64,000 nucleotides of DNA, taken from positions 310,001 to 374,000 of the forward strand of contig NZ_VUYQ01000003.1 in the NCBI RefSeq assembly GCF_008711155.1, in the 5' to 3' direction. Positions within the stretch are counted from its first letter, which is position 1; every line of letters begins with the position of its first letter. Below are positions 53,313-62,099 of the stretch, piece by piece. The translations under genes and the position numbers were made by a program. The stretch is from Dechloromonas sp. CZR5. GTDB lineage: Bacteria; Pseudomonadota; Gammaproteobacteria; Burkholderiales; Rhodocyclaceae. The notes under the pieces are model-generated. The model searched no databases and was not told the DNA's origin. It saw only the letters and a list, made by a program, of their open reading frames with translations.

Positions 53313-54068
53313 ATGGTTTTTCGAAACGCCCTTCAAGGATTTTTTTGGGCGCTTATGCTAAGCGCTTGCACAAGCACCACGCTGAATCCTAATGTTCTTA
53401 CCGACTTTACGAAACTAATATCAGATAGTGAGTCGTCGGTGTTGATTCAAGCAAGCAATGCTGCTCGTCATCCGGCACACTTGAAACCTTTTTTATTACA
53501 CCGTGCCGCAGTAATTGCTCAAGCGCGCAACATGCCATTCATTCGTATTACGAATGCTACTGCTTGGTATGGTGGTGGACCGGGACAGGTTTGGTACGCA
53601 CGTGCGGAAGTAGATTTATTAAAACACCTAGAACTTGGTAATCCATCATCCCAATACTCGGTCAGCCAAATATTAGATAGCCCGCTGTTTTCATCAGCAC
53701 ACAACGAAAATATAGGTACTGGCCGAATTGTCGGTAGTAGCTTTACTGAAGTCGACGGTACTTTTCATTGGGTTCAGCCAATATTTATCGATACAGTTTC
53801 ATCTGAGGTAGGGATAAGCAATCTCTACAACAGAGAGATTTTTGTTGAACCTCGTTCGCACGAATTTCTCGTTGTCGTCAGAATAGTTCGGCATCTATTT
53901 GGAGGGTATAGAGACGTCGTAGTGCCAGTAGCTGCAAAAATCGAGAGAAACACCCTGTATAAACTACAGTCGCGAATCGAATCGAAGATTCTTAAGGTCT
54001 GGCTAGACGACCCCAATAGACCAAACGAACGTATTTCGCTTTCTGAGACCTTCTTGATAGGAAAATAA
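53313..54068 (+). CDS. Orphan lipoprotein of unknown family, low GC
   Basis: The 251-residue protein has a lipoprotein signal, FFWALMLSAC (lipidated Cys at about residue 19). The rest is soluble with mixed strands and helices, for example HRAAVIAQARNMPFIRI, HEFLVVVRIVRHLFGGY and RNTLYKLQSRIESKILKVW. No family is recognised. Two sampled lines are 45% and 42% GC against well over 60% in the genes on either side, so it was probably acquired by transfer. It has no partner nearby. Confidence 0.65.
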   Translation: MVFRNALQGFFWALMLSACTSTTLNPNVLTDFTKLISDSESSVLIQASNAARHPAHLKPFLLHRAAVIAQARNMPFIRITNATAWYGGGPGQVWYARAEVDLLKHLELGNPSSQYSVSQILDSPLFSSAHNENIGTGRIVGSSFTEVDGTFHWVQPIFIDTVSSEVGISNLYNREIFVEPRSHEFLVVVRIVRHLFGGYRDVVVPVAAKIERNTLYKLQSRIESKILKVWLDDPNRPNERISLSETFLIGK

Positions 54069-54421
54069 TTGCAGACAGCTTTGTCGTTAGGAGGTTAATT
54101 CGAACGTTCCTGAACGTCAGCTTGATCAAGTCGGCAATTGCCGCTTTGGGTCGGAAGTGGTAATTCCCATCCAGCAACGTAAGGGACAATTCCTTGCCGA
54201 TGAATCGCTTGCAGGTCGATCACTTCCAAGTTGCCGCCAACGCCGTCAGGTGATCAAGCCTTGTTGTGAAGCACAGCCGGCCAAAAACCGCCTAACCCAA
54301 CCGCCCTCCCCGCGCCAAAATCTCCCGCATGACTTACCTTTGCGCAAAAGCTTCCGCAGCCCATTGATCCGCATTAGTCGCTCGGTTAGTGTTATGCATT
54401 TCGCCTGGAACCCGCTTAGCC
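54069..54421. other. Intergenic region with palindromes, no gene
   Basis: This 353-bp stretch holds no convincing gene. It contains two perfect short palindromes, CTTGATCAAG (54121-54130) and CGGCAATTGCCG (54132-54143). GC rises from the low level of the lipoprotein gene toward that of the MscS gene. It could be the right edge of the acquired block. Confidence 0.5.
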
Positions 54422-56071
54422 ATGCAGCCCATCCTGCGCCTGCTCGCCACAATCCTGATCTCGCTCCAGTTCGCATGGGCCGCTTCGCCGTCACCGGCCG
54501 CCGAAAATGGAAAAGCTTCGGTGCAAACGGCGGCAGATGGGGTGCCGCTGGTCGTTTTCAACCGCACCGTCTTCGTCTTTCGCGGTGAATTCCTCGGCGT
54601 CCCACCCGCCACGCGCGCCCGGCGCGCGCAGGAGACGCTGACCGACCGAATCCAGAAGGGCGGCGATCTCGTCGTCGCGATCAAGGACAATCCGGAAGGA
54701 AAGCTGGTCATGCTGGGCGGCACCGCGATCTTTATCGTCACGCCCGGCGACGTCGACCCGTTGCTGCATCAGGATATCAACGAGGTCAGCCGGCAAGCCG
54801 GCCAGCGCCTGGAGCAGGTCATCGGCGAAACCCGCGAGGCGCGCAGCATCGAAGCCATCGTCAAAGCCTTGGGAATTGCCGCGGCCGCCACCGCGATCTA
54901 TATAGCGCTGTTGTCGGGCATCGGTCGCCTGCGCGCCTGGCTGGTCGCCGGTTTCATGGAACGCGCGGCACACAAGGCGGCTCGCCTGAACGTCGGCGGC
55001 ACGCAGCTGATCGAGACAGGGCATCTCTACCCTATCCTCCTGCGCCTGCTCAATGCGATACGCTGGCTGATCGTCGGTCTGCTCACCTACGAGTGGATCA
55101 GTTTCGTGCTCTCCCGCTTCCCGTACACCCGCCCCTGGGGCGAACGCCTCAACGATTATCTGCTGGGCGTCGCCGAGGCCCTGGTCAGCGGCATCGTCGG
55201 CGCCATTCCCGGCCTTGGCGTGGCCGCCGTGATATTCGTACTGGCCCGTTTCAGCACCAATTTCGTTTCCCGCCTCCTCGAACGAGTGGCGCAAGGTCAA
55301 GCCGGCATCGGCTGGCTGGCGCCGGATACCATGCCGACGACGCGCCGTCTGGTCGGCACGGGTATCTGGCTCTTTGCCATCGCCATGGCCTACCCTTACC
55401 TGCCGGGCGCGCAGACCGAGGCCTTTCGTGGGCTCTCCGTCCTGCTCGGCCTGATGATCTCGCTGGGCGCCTCCAGCGTCGTCGGCCAGAGTGCGGCGGG
55501 GCTGATCCTGACCTATACGCGCACCATCCGCCCCGGCGAATACGTGAAAATCGGCGAGCACGAAGGAACGGTCGTCGGCATGGGCATGTTCGCCACCACG
55601 ATCCGCACCGGCCTCGGCGAGGAGCTGAGCATTCCCAATTCGCTGATTACCGGATCGGTCACCAAAAATTATTCGCGCGCCGTTTCCGGACAAGGCTATG
55701 TGGTCGATACGACGGTCACCATCGGTTACGACACGCCCTGGCGCCAGGTTGAGGCGATGTTGATCGAAGCCGCGCACGCCACGCCGGGCATTCTCAAGAC
55801 GCCCGCGCCGCGCGTGTTCCAGACCGCGCTGTCAGACTACTACCCGGAGTATCGCCTGTTTGCCCAGGCCGTACCCGGCGAACCTAGGGCGCGCGCCGAA
55901 ATCCTGTCGACGCTGCACGCCAATATCCAGGACGTTTTCAACCGCTACGGCGTCCAGATCATGTCGCCGCACTATATCGACGACGGCAGCGAACCGAAGG
56001 TGGTGAAACCGGAAAACTGGTATCCGGCACCCGTGGCCGCCGAGAAACCCGCCGACTCTCACCGCAGTTGA
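54422..56071 (+). CDS. MscS family mechanosensitive channel
   Basis: The 549-residue protein has a signal peptide (residues 1-26), a periplasmic N-terminal region of about 110 residues, and several TM helices (GIAAAATAIYIALLSGIG, LLNAIRWLIVGLLTYEWISF, IVGAIPGLGVAAVIFVLA). The pore-forming helix and beta domain follow: LSVLLGLMISLGASSVVGQS, AAGLILTYTRTIRPGEYVKIG, EGTVVGMGMFATTIRT, and ELSIPNSLITGSVTKNYSR. It should release solutes under osmotic downshock. Its length places it among the larger MscS relatives. A strong terminator follows. Confidence 0.92.
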   Translation: MQPILRLLATILISLQFAWAASPSPAAENGKASVQTAADGVPLVVFNRTVFVFRGEFLGVPPATRARRAQETLTDRIQKGGDLVVAIKDNPEGKLVMLGGTAIFIVTPGDVDPLLHQDINEVSRQAGQRLEQVIGETREARSIEAIVKALGIAAAATAIYIALLSGIGRLRAWLVAGFMERAAHKAARLNVGGTQLIETGHLYPILLRLLNAIRWLIVGLLTYEWISFVLSRFPYTRPWGERLNDYLLGVAEALVSGIVGAIPGLGVAAVIFVLARFSTNFVSRLLERVAQGQAGIGWLAPDTMPTTRRLVGTGIWLFAIAMAYPYLPGAQTEAFRGLSVLLGLMISLGASSVVGQSAAGLILTYTRTIRPGEYVKIGEHEGTVVGMGMFATTIRTGLGEELSIPNSLITGSVTKNYSRAVSGQGYVVDTTVTIGYDTPWRQVEAMLIEAAHATPGILKTPAPRVFQTALSDYYPEYRLFAQAVPGEPRARAEILSTLHANIQDVFNRYGVQIMSPHYIDDGSEPKVVKPENWYPAPVAAEKPADSHRS

Positions 56072-56099
56072 TCGTACAGGCGAGCGACACGCCCGGCAG

Positions 56100-56139
56100 A
56101 CAAAGAAAAGCCGGGAGCATGGTCCCGGCTTTTCTTTGT
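56100..56139. terminator. Bidirectional terminator after the MscS gene
   Basis: ACAAAGAAAAGCCGGGA and TCCCGGCTTTTCTTTGT form a perfect 17-bp stem with a GCATGG loop. The A-rich and T-rich sides allow termination in both directions, for the MscS gene and the convergent small gene ending at 56156. Confidence 0.95.
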
Positions 56140-56155
56140 CACAGGAGGCCGCCGA

Positions 56156-56335
56156 TCAGGCTGCCTGGTCGTTCAGTTGCATAGCCTCGACCTCCTCGTG
56201 CTCCCATTCCTTGATGGTATCGGAGACGAGACGCGCCTTTTCATGCGGATCGGGCTGGTGGTGATGTTCGGCAGCGAAGGATTCCAGCGCATCGTGGATC
56301 GCTTCGGCCTTGCTGTGGGCATGGTTGTGGGGCAT
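56156..56335 (-). CDS. Small His-rich hypothetical protein
   Basis: A 59-residue protein from ATG 56335, with AAAGGAG upstream. It begins MPHNHAHSKAEAIHDALESF, is acidic and has nine His residues, and contains EKARLVSDTIKEWEHEEVEA. It is probably a short helical protein. No family is recognised. The phasin gene lies upstream on the same strand, separated by a terminator. Confidence 0.6.
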   Translation of the reverse strand: MPHNHAHSKAEAIHDALESFAAEHHHQPDPHEKARLVSDTIKEWEHEEVEAMQLNDQAA

Positions 56336-56357
56336 GGACAACTCCTTTCCGGAAAAG

Positions 56358-56392
56358 CAAAAAAAGCCCCTGGTTCTACCAAGGGCCTTTTC
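56358..56392 (-). terminator. Terminator after the phasin gene
   Basis: On the minus strand AAAAGGCCCTTGG and CCAGGGGCTTTTT pair with one mismatch and one G-T pair, followed by a T-run. It lies between the phasin gene and the small gene at 56156. Confidence 0.65.
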
Positions 56393-56446
56393 GGTAGCAG
56401 CAACGAGCGGACCCGACTGCTTCAAGCGGCGTAAAAGCCCCTGGAT

Positions 56447-57001
56447 TTAGGCAGCCTTCTTGGCGGCAGCCTTCGGAGCAGCAACGTTGGCAGCCTTCAG
56501 GGTGGCGCTGGTAGCAGCGGCAACGCTGGCTTCGGCGACTTCGGCGGCCTGCTTGGCGGCCTTGTTCAAGCCTTCGTAGGCTTCGTTGGCGGTCTTGATC
56601 GCGGTCTTGACGGCAGCGACGGCAACTTCGGAACCAGCCGGAGCGGATTCGAGCGCCTTTTCAACCAGGCCGGAAACCTTGGCGTTGGTTTCAGCAACGT
56701 GCGATTCGACTTCCTTGGCGATCTTGTCCTTGGTTTCGGACGCGATGGCGATCACGTTGCGGGAGTATTCCATGCCCTTTTCCAGCGACGGGGCGGCCAG
56801 TTCCTTCTGGATGGAAACCAGGGACTGGACGTCCTTGGCACCCAGCAGGGTGGTGACATTGGACAGGGTGGCTTCGAAGACGGAACGGCTGGCCGCCAGG
56901 TTCAGAAGAACGAGACGCTCGATACCGTCGAACGTGGTGTTGGCGAAGAACAGGGCGAAATTGAAGCCGGACTTGGCGAAATCTTCGGGTTTGGTGAACA
57001 T
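56447..57001 (-). CDS. phaP: Phasin (PHB granule-associated protein)
   Basis: The 184-residue protein starts MFTKPEDFAKSGFNFALFFANTTFDGIERLVLLNLAASRS, the phasin_2 pattern, and is almost all helix, with an Ala/Lys-rich C-terminal tail (AAPKAAAKKAA). Phasins coat polyhydroxybutyrate granules and control their size. The gene has its own long leader and probably its own promoter. The presence of a phasin shows that the organism makes PHB. Confidence 0.9.
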   Translation of the reverse strand: MFTKPEDFAKSGFNFALFFANTTFDGIERLVLLNLAASRSVFEATLSNVTTLLGAKDVQSLVSIQKELAAPSLEKGMEYSRNVIAIASETKDKIAKEVESHVAETNAKVSGLVEKALESAPAGSEVAVAAVKTAIKTANEAYEGLNKAAKQAAEVAEASVAAATSATLKAANVAAPKAAAKKAA

Positions 57002-57151
57002 GGCGCTTCTCCTGGGGTTGGGGTGATTTTATTGTTGCGGTCGCTTATGTTGCACCGCAGCATGACTCCATTCTAACCACAGAAAAGCGAATGTCAACAA
57101 CTTTTGTGCAGTGCAACAATTTCGTAACAAACCGGCAAAAACCGTTTGCTT
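57002..57151 (-). promoter_or_regulatory. Phasin upstream region with TGC/GCA repeats
   Basis: The 150 bp upstream of the phasin gene hold several TGC/GCA elements, e.g. TTGCACCGCAGCATG (57050) and GTGCAGTGCAACAA near 57105. PhaR-type repressors of PHB genes bind TGC-rich sites of this kind in other bacteria. The match is loose, so this is only a suggestion. Confidence 0.35.
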
Positions 57152-57943
57152 TCAAAGCGCCGCGCTATCCAGCCCCAATGCATCGATGATCCTGGTCATG
57201 GCTTCGGCGGCCCCGAGCGGCAGGTAGAAGTCCACCATGTCGCTTAGCTGCGTTCGCGCCGGATTGATCTCGACCGTCGGGATGCCGCTGCCGGCTGCGA
57301 AGACCACCGGTTGCACGATGTAAGGGAAAATGCTCGAGGTGCCGATGCTGAAGACAATGTCGAAGCCTTCCTGAAAGGCATCGATGAATCGGTCGAGTTC
57401 ATCCTCGGGCAAGGCCTCGCCAAACAACACCACTTTAGGCCGCTGTACACCGCCGCAGGACGGACAGCGCGGCGGCACCTCCCGCCGGCTCATGTCGCCC
57501 GCCACTTCTTCGCGGCCGCAGGCGGTGCAAGCCAGCTCCTGCAGGTTGCCGTGAATCTCGACGATATCCGTACTGCCGGCGGCGCGATGCAGCCCATCGA
57601 CATTCTGGGTGAACACCATCACCCGCTCCAGGTGGCGCTCGAGCAGGGCAATGGCCCGATGCGCCGCGTTGGGTTGTGCTCCGCGACAGTTTTCCTCGAT
57701 CTGGATCAGGTATTTCCAGGTGATATCCGGCCTTGCGGAAAACATGTCGCCGGACAGCGCCTCCTCGATGCGCAGACCCTCGTCGGTGATTTCGCTGTCG
57801 TAGAGCCCCCCGACGCCGCGGTAGGTCGGCAGGCCGGAATCGGCGGAAATCCCTGCCCCGGTGATGAACAAGGCACGCCTGGCGCCTTCGAGGTGTCGCG
57901 CAATGGCCGAGATGCCGGCCTCGATACGGGTCTCGTCAGTCAT
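57152..57943 (-). CDS. Sir2 family NAD-dependent deacylase
   Basis: The 263-residue sirtuin removes acyl groups from lysines with NAD+. It has the NAD-binding GAGISADSGLPTYRG, FTQNVDGLHRAAG, the catalytic His in VEIHGNLQEL, and the zinc cysteines CTACG and CPSCG. The last block VVLFGEALPEDELDR is typical of the bacterial class. No target can be seen in the neighbourhood. Confidence 0.93.
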   Translation of the reverse strand: MTDETRIEAGISAIARHLEGARRALFITGAGISADSGLPTYRGVGGLYDSEITDEGLRIEEALSGDMFSARPDITWKYLIQIEENCRGAQPNAAHRAIALLERHLERVMVFTQNVDGLHRAAGSTDIVEIHGNLQELACTACGREEVAGDMSRREVPPRCPSCGGVQRPKVVLFGEALPEDELDRFIDAFQEGFDIVFSIGTSSIFPYIVQPVVFAAGSGIPTVEINPARTQLSDMVDFYLPLGAAEAMTRIIDALGLDSAAL

Positions 57944-57958
57944 TTGCCGGTACCAGCC

Positions 57959-58348
57959 TTACTGGATCAGGAATTTTGTGAACAGGACTTCCTTGACACC
58001 CGTTTTGCGGTCTTCATGAATGATGTGGTTGCTCAGATCGATGATTTCCTCAACCAGCTTCTTTTTTCCTTCCAGCGTGCGAAGACGCCCTTCGTCCTGG
58101 CCCGACATCAGCAGAATGATTTCATGCTGGATCTTGGGTTTATAGGCCATCAATTCATGCATGGCCTCCGGCGTTCCGGTCTCGAAAATAAGGCCGAACT
58201 GGACGTAGGCATTACCCCCCAGATTGAAGGTGAAGACCATCGGCTCCGGAGCACCGCCGCCTCCGTCCGATGCGATCGCCATGGGGCACCCCAGACTGAG
58301 GAGAATGACGCCCAACGCCAGAAGTACCTTGTGTATCCGCATTATCAT
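57959..58348 (-). CDS. Orphan FliL-like protein
   Basis: The 129-residue protein has an N-terminal signal or anchor (residues 5-22, VLLALGVILLSLGC). The rest follows the FliL family: AYVQFGLIFETG, KPKIQHEIILLMSGQDEGRLRTLEGKKKLVEEI, and the C-terminal GVKEVLFTKFLIQ. FliL normally sits at the flagellar motor base. No other flagellar gene is present here. It lies downstream of the sigma-54 two-component genes on the same strand, 88 bp after the kinase stop. Starts at 58348 or 58342 are both possible. Confidence 0.7.
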   Translation of the reverse strand: MIMRIHKVLLALGVILLSLGCPMAIASDGGGGAPEPMVFTFNLGGNAYVQFGLIFETGTPEAMHELMAYKPKIQHEIILLMSGQDEGRLRTLEGKKKLVEEIIDLSNHIIHEDRKTGVKEVLFTKFLIQ

Positions 58349-58436
58349 CGGAGTAAATGCCTCGAATTCAAGTTTGGTCTTGCTGTTCGAAACGGCTTTT
58401 ATACCGTCTGAAGGTAAAAATAGCCATTGTCACGCC

Positions 58437-60449
58437 TCATAGTCCCTGCGGCTCCAGCTTCAACCAGACGGTAAAGCTGGCTCCCTTGCCCGGTGCGCTC
58501 TGCGCCGTGATCCGCCCGCCATAACGTTCGACCAGCGCCTGGCTGACCCACAACCCCAGGCCATTGCCTCCTGGTTTCTTGGCCGTGAAGAAGGGTTTGA
58601 ACAGCTGCATCAGGTCGGCTTCGCTGATCCCCGGGCCCGAATCGGAGACGATCAGCCGGATGCCGAGCGGCATGTCGGCCTCGTCCCAATCCTCGACGCA
58701 AATCTTCAGTACGCCGCCGTTCGGCATGGCCTGGATGGCGTTAACGAAAAGATTGATGACGACCTGCTGCAGTTCATTCTTGTTGCAGACGATCCGTCGG
58801 GTCGAATCGATGTGCTGTTCGATCGCAATATCGCCCTTGTTGAGCAGATGGCGTACCAGCAGCAGGCAATCCTGTAGCAATACCGACGTATCGACCGGTT
58901 CCAGATAGCCCACGTAATCCTGCGGACGGGCGAATTGCAGCAGCTTGGCGACAATCAGCCGGATACGCTGGACCTGCTCGTGGATCAGTTTGATTTCATG
59001 CGCCACCGGCTCGGTTCGCGGCCCGAGCACATCGCGCAGCACATCGAGATTGCCCTGGACGACGGCGATCGGATTGTTGATTTCGTGCGCCACCCCCGCC
59101 GTCAGCTGACCGATGGCCGCCAGTTTTTCATTCATTACCAGTTGCGACTGGGCCGCCTTGAGATCAGCCACGGCCCGTTCCAGTTCGGCCGTCCGCTCGG
59201 CGACCTTGACATCGAGCGACTCGCCCCAGCGCTTCAACGAACCCGCCTGCGCCTGCAACTGATCGAGCAGACGATCGAAGTGGGCGGCCATGACGCCCAG
59301 TTCGTCAGCGCTCTCGACGTTGCCGACCCGGGCATCGTGATCGCCCTGCTCGATGGCCGTCATCGTCGCGTGCATGCGCTCGATGGGCTTGAAGACGCGC
59401 CGCGCCGAAATGACCGCAAACGCGCCGGCCAGGATCATGGCCAGCACAAAAAACACCGCCACGGCAGCAAATGCATGCCAGCGCGCCTTGGTGAAGGGCT
59501 CCTCCAGAAAACCGACGTACAGCATGCCGATACGCTGTTGCCGGCCATCGAGCAACGGCTCGTAGGCCGAGACATACCAGTCGCTGACGACGAAAGCACG
59601 GTCCAGCCAGGTTCGTCCCTTGTCGAGTACCGTTTCGCGCACGGCAGCCGACACACGCGTACCGATAGCCCGGGTATCGCCGAACAGGCGCACGTTGGTC
59701 GCCACGCGCACATCGCCCAGGAACAGCGTTGCCGTGCCGGCGCTGCCGAAAGGCAAGGCGCCGTCGGGATAGACGATGGCATTCAGGTTGTCGATGAAAT
59801 CCAGATTCTTGTTGAGCAGCACCCCGCCCTCCAGTACGCCGATCAGGCGCCCGGAGGCGTCGAATACCGGGGCGGCCGAATGAATGACGATGCCGCGATC
59901 CTCGGTTTCCCGCCTATCGGGTTTGGCATTGGGTGTCGGGACGATCGCCGTCCTCGCGAATACAGCAAGCCCCGGCCTGATCGACTCGAGCTGCTCGGCC
60001 GAAAACACTTCGGTCACCGTGCGTTCGCTGCCGGCCAGCGCCGACGCGACAACCGGCCATTGCCCGGCGAGCCGCCGACCGCCTTCCACATCCATGAAGC
60101 GCAGGAAATCGAGTTTGCGCTCCGCCTGCATCGCAGCAAGCGTGTCGGCCACGGCCGGCGCCGGCGAGCCGGCATGGTGCCCCACGATGCGCAGCAGACG
60201 ATCCGAGCTGGCCAGGCTGGTGACCGAGCGCCCGACCCCTTCGGTCACCCGTTCGTAATAGCCGTGTGCCACCGCGAGATCGCTGCGTACCTTGGTCACC
60301 AGGAGTTGATCGAAATAACCGCCGCCCCAATAGGCCAGCGCGGCCATGATCAGCGGCAGGACAACCCCGAGCGGCACCAGCGCCAGCAGCAGCAGGCGCG
60401 CCCGGATCGACCGGTCGGGGTGAAGGATCAGAGGCCCCAAGCCTGGCAT
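58437..60449 (-). CDS. NtrB-type sensor histidine kinase with Cache and HAMP domains
   Basis: This 670-residue membrane kinase has TM1 (residues 14-40), a periplasmic Cache domain (residues of about 55-320), TM2 (AAVAVFFVLAMILAGAFAVI), a HAMP domain and a HisKA site GVAHEINNPIAV with His455. The HATPase domain has DSGPGI and GNGLGLWVSQ. The partner is the sigma-54 response regulator immediately upstream, which it overlaps by 22 bp. A DctB-like role in sensing small organic acids is one possibility. Confidence 0.92.
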   Translation of the reverse strand: MPGLGPLILHPDRSIRARLLLLALVPLGVVLPLIMAALAYWGGGYFDQLLVTKVRSDLAVAHGYYERVTEGVGRSVTSLASSDRLLRIVGHHAGSPAPAVADTLAAMQAERKLDFLRFMDVEGGRRLAGQWPVVASALAGSERTVTEVFSAEQLESIRPGLAVFARTAIVPTPNAKPDRRETEDRGIVIHSAAPVFDASGRLIGVLEGGVLLNKNLDFIDNLNAIVYPDGALPFGSAGTATLFLGDVRVATNVRLFGDTRAIGTRVSAAVRETVLDKGRTWLDRAFVVSDWYVSAYEPLLDGRQQRIGMLYVGFLEEPFTKARWHAFAAVAVFFVLAMILAGAFAVISARRVFKPIERMHATMTAIEQGDHDARVGNVESADELGVMAAHFDRLLDQLQAQAGSLKRWGESLDVKVAERTAELERAVADLKAAQSQLVMNEKLAAIGQLTAGVAHEINNPIAVVQGNLDVLRDVLGPRTEPVAHEIKLIHEQVQRIRLIVAKLLQFARPQDYVGYLEPVDTSVLLQDCLLLVRHLLNKGDIAIEQHIDSTRRIVCNKNELQQVVINLFVNAIQAMPNGGVLKICVEDWDEADMPLGIRLIVSDSGPGISEADLMQLFKPFFTAKKPGGNGLGLWVSQALVERYGGRITAQSAPGKGASFTVWLKLEPQGL

Positions 60450-61807
60450 TTTCGGTCCATGGTCTTGCGCGAGATGCCCAGCCGTCGGCTGGCTTCCGAC
60501 TTGTTGCCGTCGCAGGCCGCCAGAACGGCCAGAATGTGCCGTTTCTCCACCGCCTCCAGCGTTTCGTCGGTACCGGCCGGCGCGTGAATCGCATTACTCG
60601 CCTCGGGCTCCGGCCCGATGTCGAACCAGCCGAGAATCAGCGAACGCTCGACCAGATTGCGCAGCTCGCGGACATTGCCCGGCCAGTCGTAATCCGCCAT
60701 GCGGGCCAGCGTGCGCGGATCGAGCGCCAGGGGCGGCACGCCCAGGTTCGGCCCCAGCAGGCCGGTAAAGTGCCCGACCAGCAGCGGTATGTCTTCCGGC
60801 CGCTCGCGCAGCGGCGGCAGGGTCACCTCGAGAACCTGCAGGCGATAGTAGAGATCCTGGCGGAAACGCTGGGCCGCCACCTCGGCTTTCAGGTCCCGAT
60901 TGGTCGCGGCGATGACGCGCACATCCACCGCCACCTCCTGCTCCGATCCGACCGGGCGGATACGCCGTTCTTCCAGCACCCGTAGCAGTTTGGCCTGGGC
61001 GGCCGGCGGCAACTCCGAAATTTCGTCGAGAAAAAGGGTGCCGCCCCGGGCGTAGTAAAAAAGGCCCTCGCGGCTCTGCTGGGCGCCGGTGTACGCGCCC
61101 TTGATATGGCCGAACAGTTCGGACTCGATCAGTTCGGCCGAAATGGCCGCGCAATTGACCGGCACGAACGGTCCGTCGGCACGCTTGCTCATGCGGTGCA
61201 GGGCGCGGGCGGCCACTTCCTTGCCGGTGCCCGATTCGCCGCTGAGCAGCACCGTGGCCGGAGTCGGCGCGATGCGACGCAAGCGGTCGCAAACCCTGAG
61301 CATGACCTCGGACTGCCCGACTACCCCCTCCACATCGGCGGCGTGGGTGCTGACCTCGCGGCGCAGGACGAAATTCTCGCGAGCCAGCTGCGAACGCTCG
61401 AAACAGCGCTGGATCGCGTTGAGCGCCTGGGCCAGCGAAAACGGCTTGAGCAGGAAATCCGCCGCGCCGGCACGCAGCGCGTCGATGGCCGTGTCGAGAT
61501 CGGCGTAGGCAGTCATCATCACCACGTCGCCGGCAAAGCCGTCCTGACGCAGTTCGTGCAGCCAATCGATACCGGAAACGCCCGGCAATGCAATGTCGAG
61601 AACGATCAGGTCGTAGCGGTTGCGCCGGAAAAGCGAGCGTGCAGCTTCGACGCTGTCGGCGCAATCGACCAGCCCGCAGCGCGAACTCAGCGCCCGTTGC
61701 AGGAAGCTGAGCATCCCCGGTTCGTCATCGACCACCAGCACCGAATACTGCAACCAGGGTGCCTCGTTCCTGCCCGCCAAGCTTTCTTCCATGTTTCCGC
61801 CATGCAT
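60428..61807 (-). CDS. Sigma-54-dependent response regulator (NtrC family)
   Basis: The 459-residue activator has a receiver domain (phosphoacceptor Asp71 in [12 protein letters not shown]), an AAA+ domain with Walker A GESGTGKE, the sigma-54 contact loop GAYTGA (Tyr in place of the usual Phe), Walker [14 protein letters not shown], and a Fis-type helix-turn-helix at the end ([19 protein letters not shown]). A start five codons in (61792) is equally possible. It is divergent from the ABC transporter operon at 62100. I could not find a convincing -24/-12 promoter in the gap. Confidence 0.93.
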   Translation of the reverse strand: MHGGNMEESLAGRNEAPWLQYSVLVVDDEPGMLSFLQRALSSRCGLVDCADSVEAARSLFRRNRYDLIVLDIALPGVSGIDWLHELRQDGFAGDVVMMTAYADLDTAIDALRAGAADFLLKPFSLAQALNAIQRCFERSQLARENFVLRREVSTHAADVEGVVGQSEVMLRVCDRLRRIAPTPATVLLSGESGTGKEVAARALHRMSKRADGPFVPVNCAAISAELIESELFGHIKGAYTGAQQSREGLFYYARGGTLFLDEISELPPAAQAKLLRVLEERRIRPVGSEQEVAVDVRVIAATNRDLKAEVAAQRFRQDLYYRLQVLEVTLPPLRERPEDIPLLVGHFTGLLGPNLGVPPLALDPRTLARMADYDWPGNVRELRNLVERSLILGWFDIGPEPEASNAIHAPAGTDETLEAVEKRHILAVLAACDGNKSEASRRLGISRKTMDRKCQAWGL

Positions 61808-62099
61808 CGTCTCATTTCCCCCGCCGCGATTTTCGCATGCCTCGCCCCTCGGCGGTTACGTCACTTTGTCCCGACAGGCGGGCCAAAAAGTCGCATTTTC
61901 CGCACGGCGCACGATTTATCCGGCACAAAACCGCAGTCTCCACTGAAGATGTTGCGATGGTCTCGATCTTGCTTCATCGCAAAACGGCTAAAATGCCGGC
62001 TTGCGGTCTGCGTACCGCACGTATCAGGTGGCGCCCCGGCGCTTGTAAGCTGCCGTGACATCCGCACGGCGGCGGTTGTTGTCAAAATCGGAGCTTTAC
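61808..62099. other. Divergent intergenic region, no gene
   Basis: This 292-bp gap separates the sigma-54 regulator from the ABC transporter operon. A TAAAAT at 61989-61994 could be a -10 box, but no matching -35 box lies at the right distance. GGAG precedes the transporter start. No sigma-54 promoter was found: CGGCAC at 61921 has no TTGC 5 bp later. Confidence 0.5.

Noticed and set aside
61921..61940. Sigma-54 promoter upstream of the ABC transporter
   Set aside because: CGGCAC is present, but the 5-bp spacing to a TTGC box is missing.
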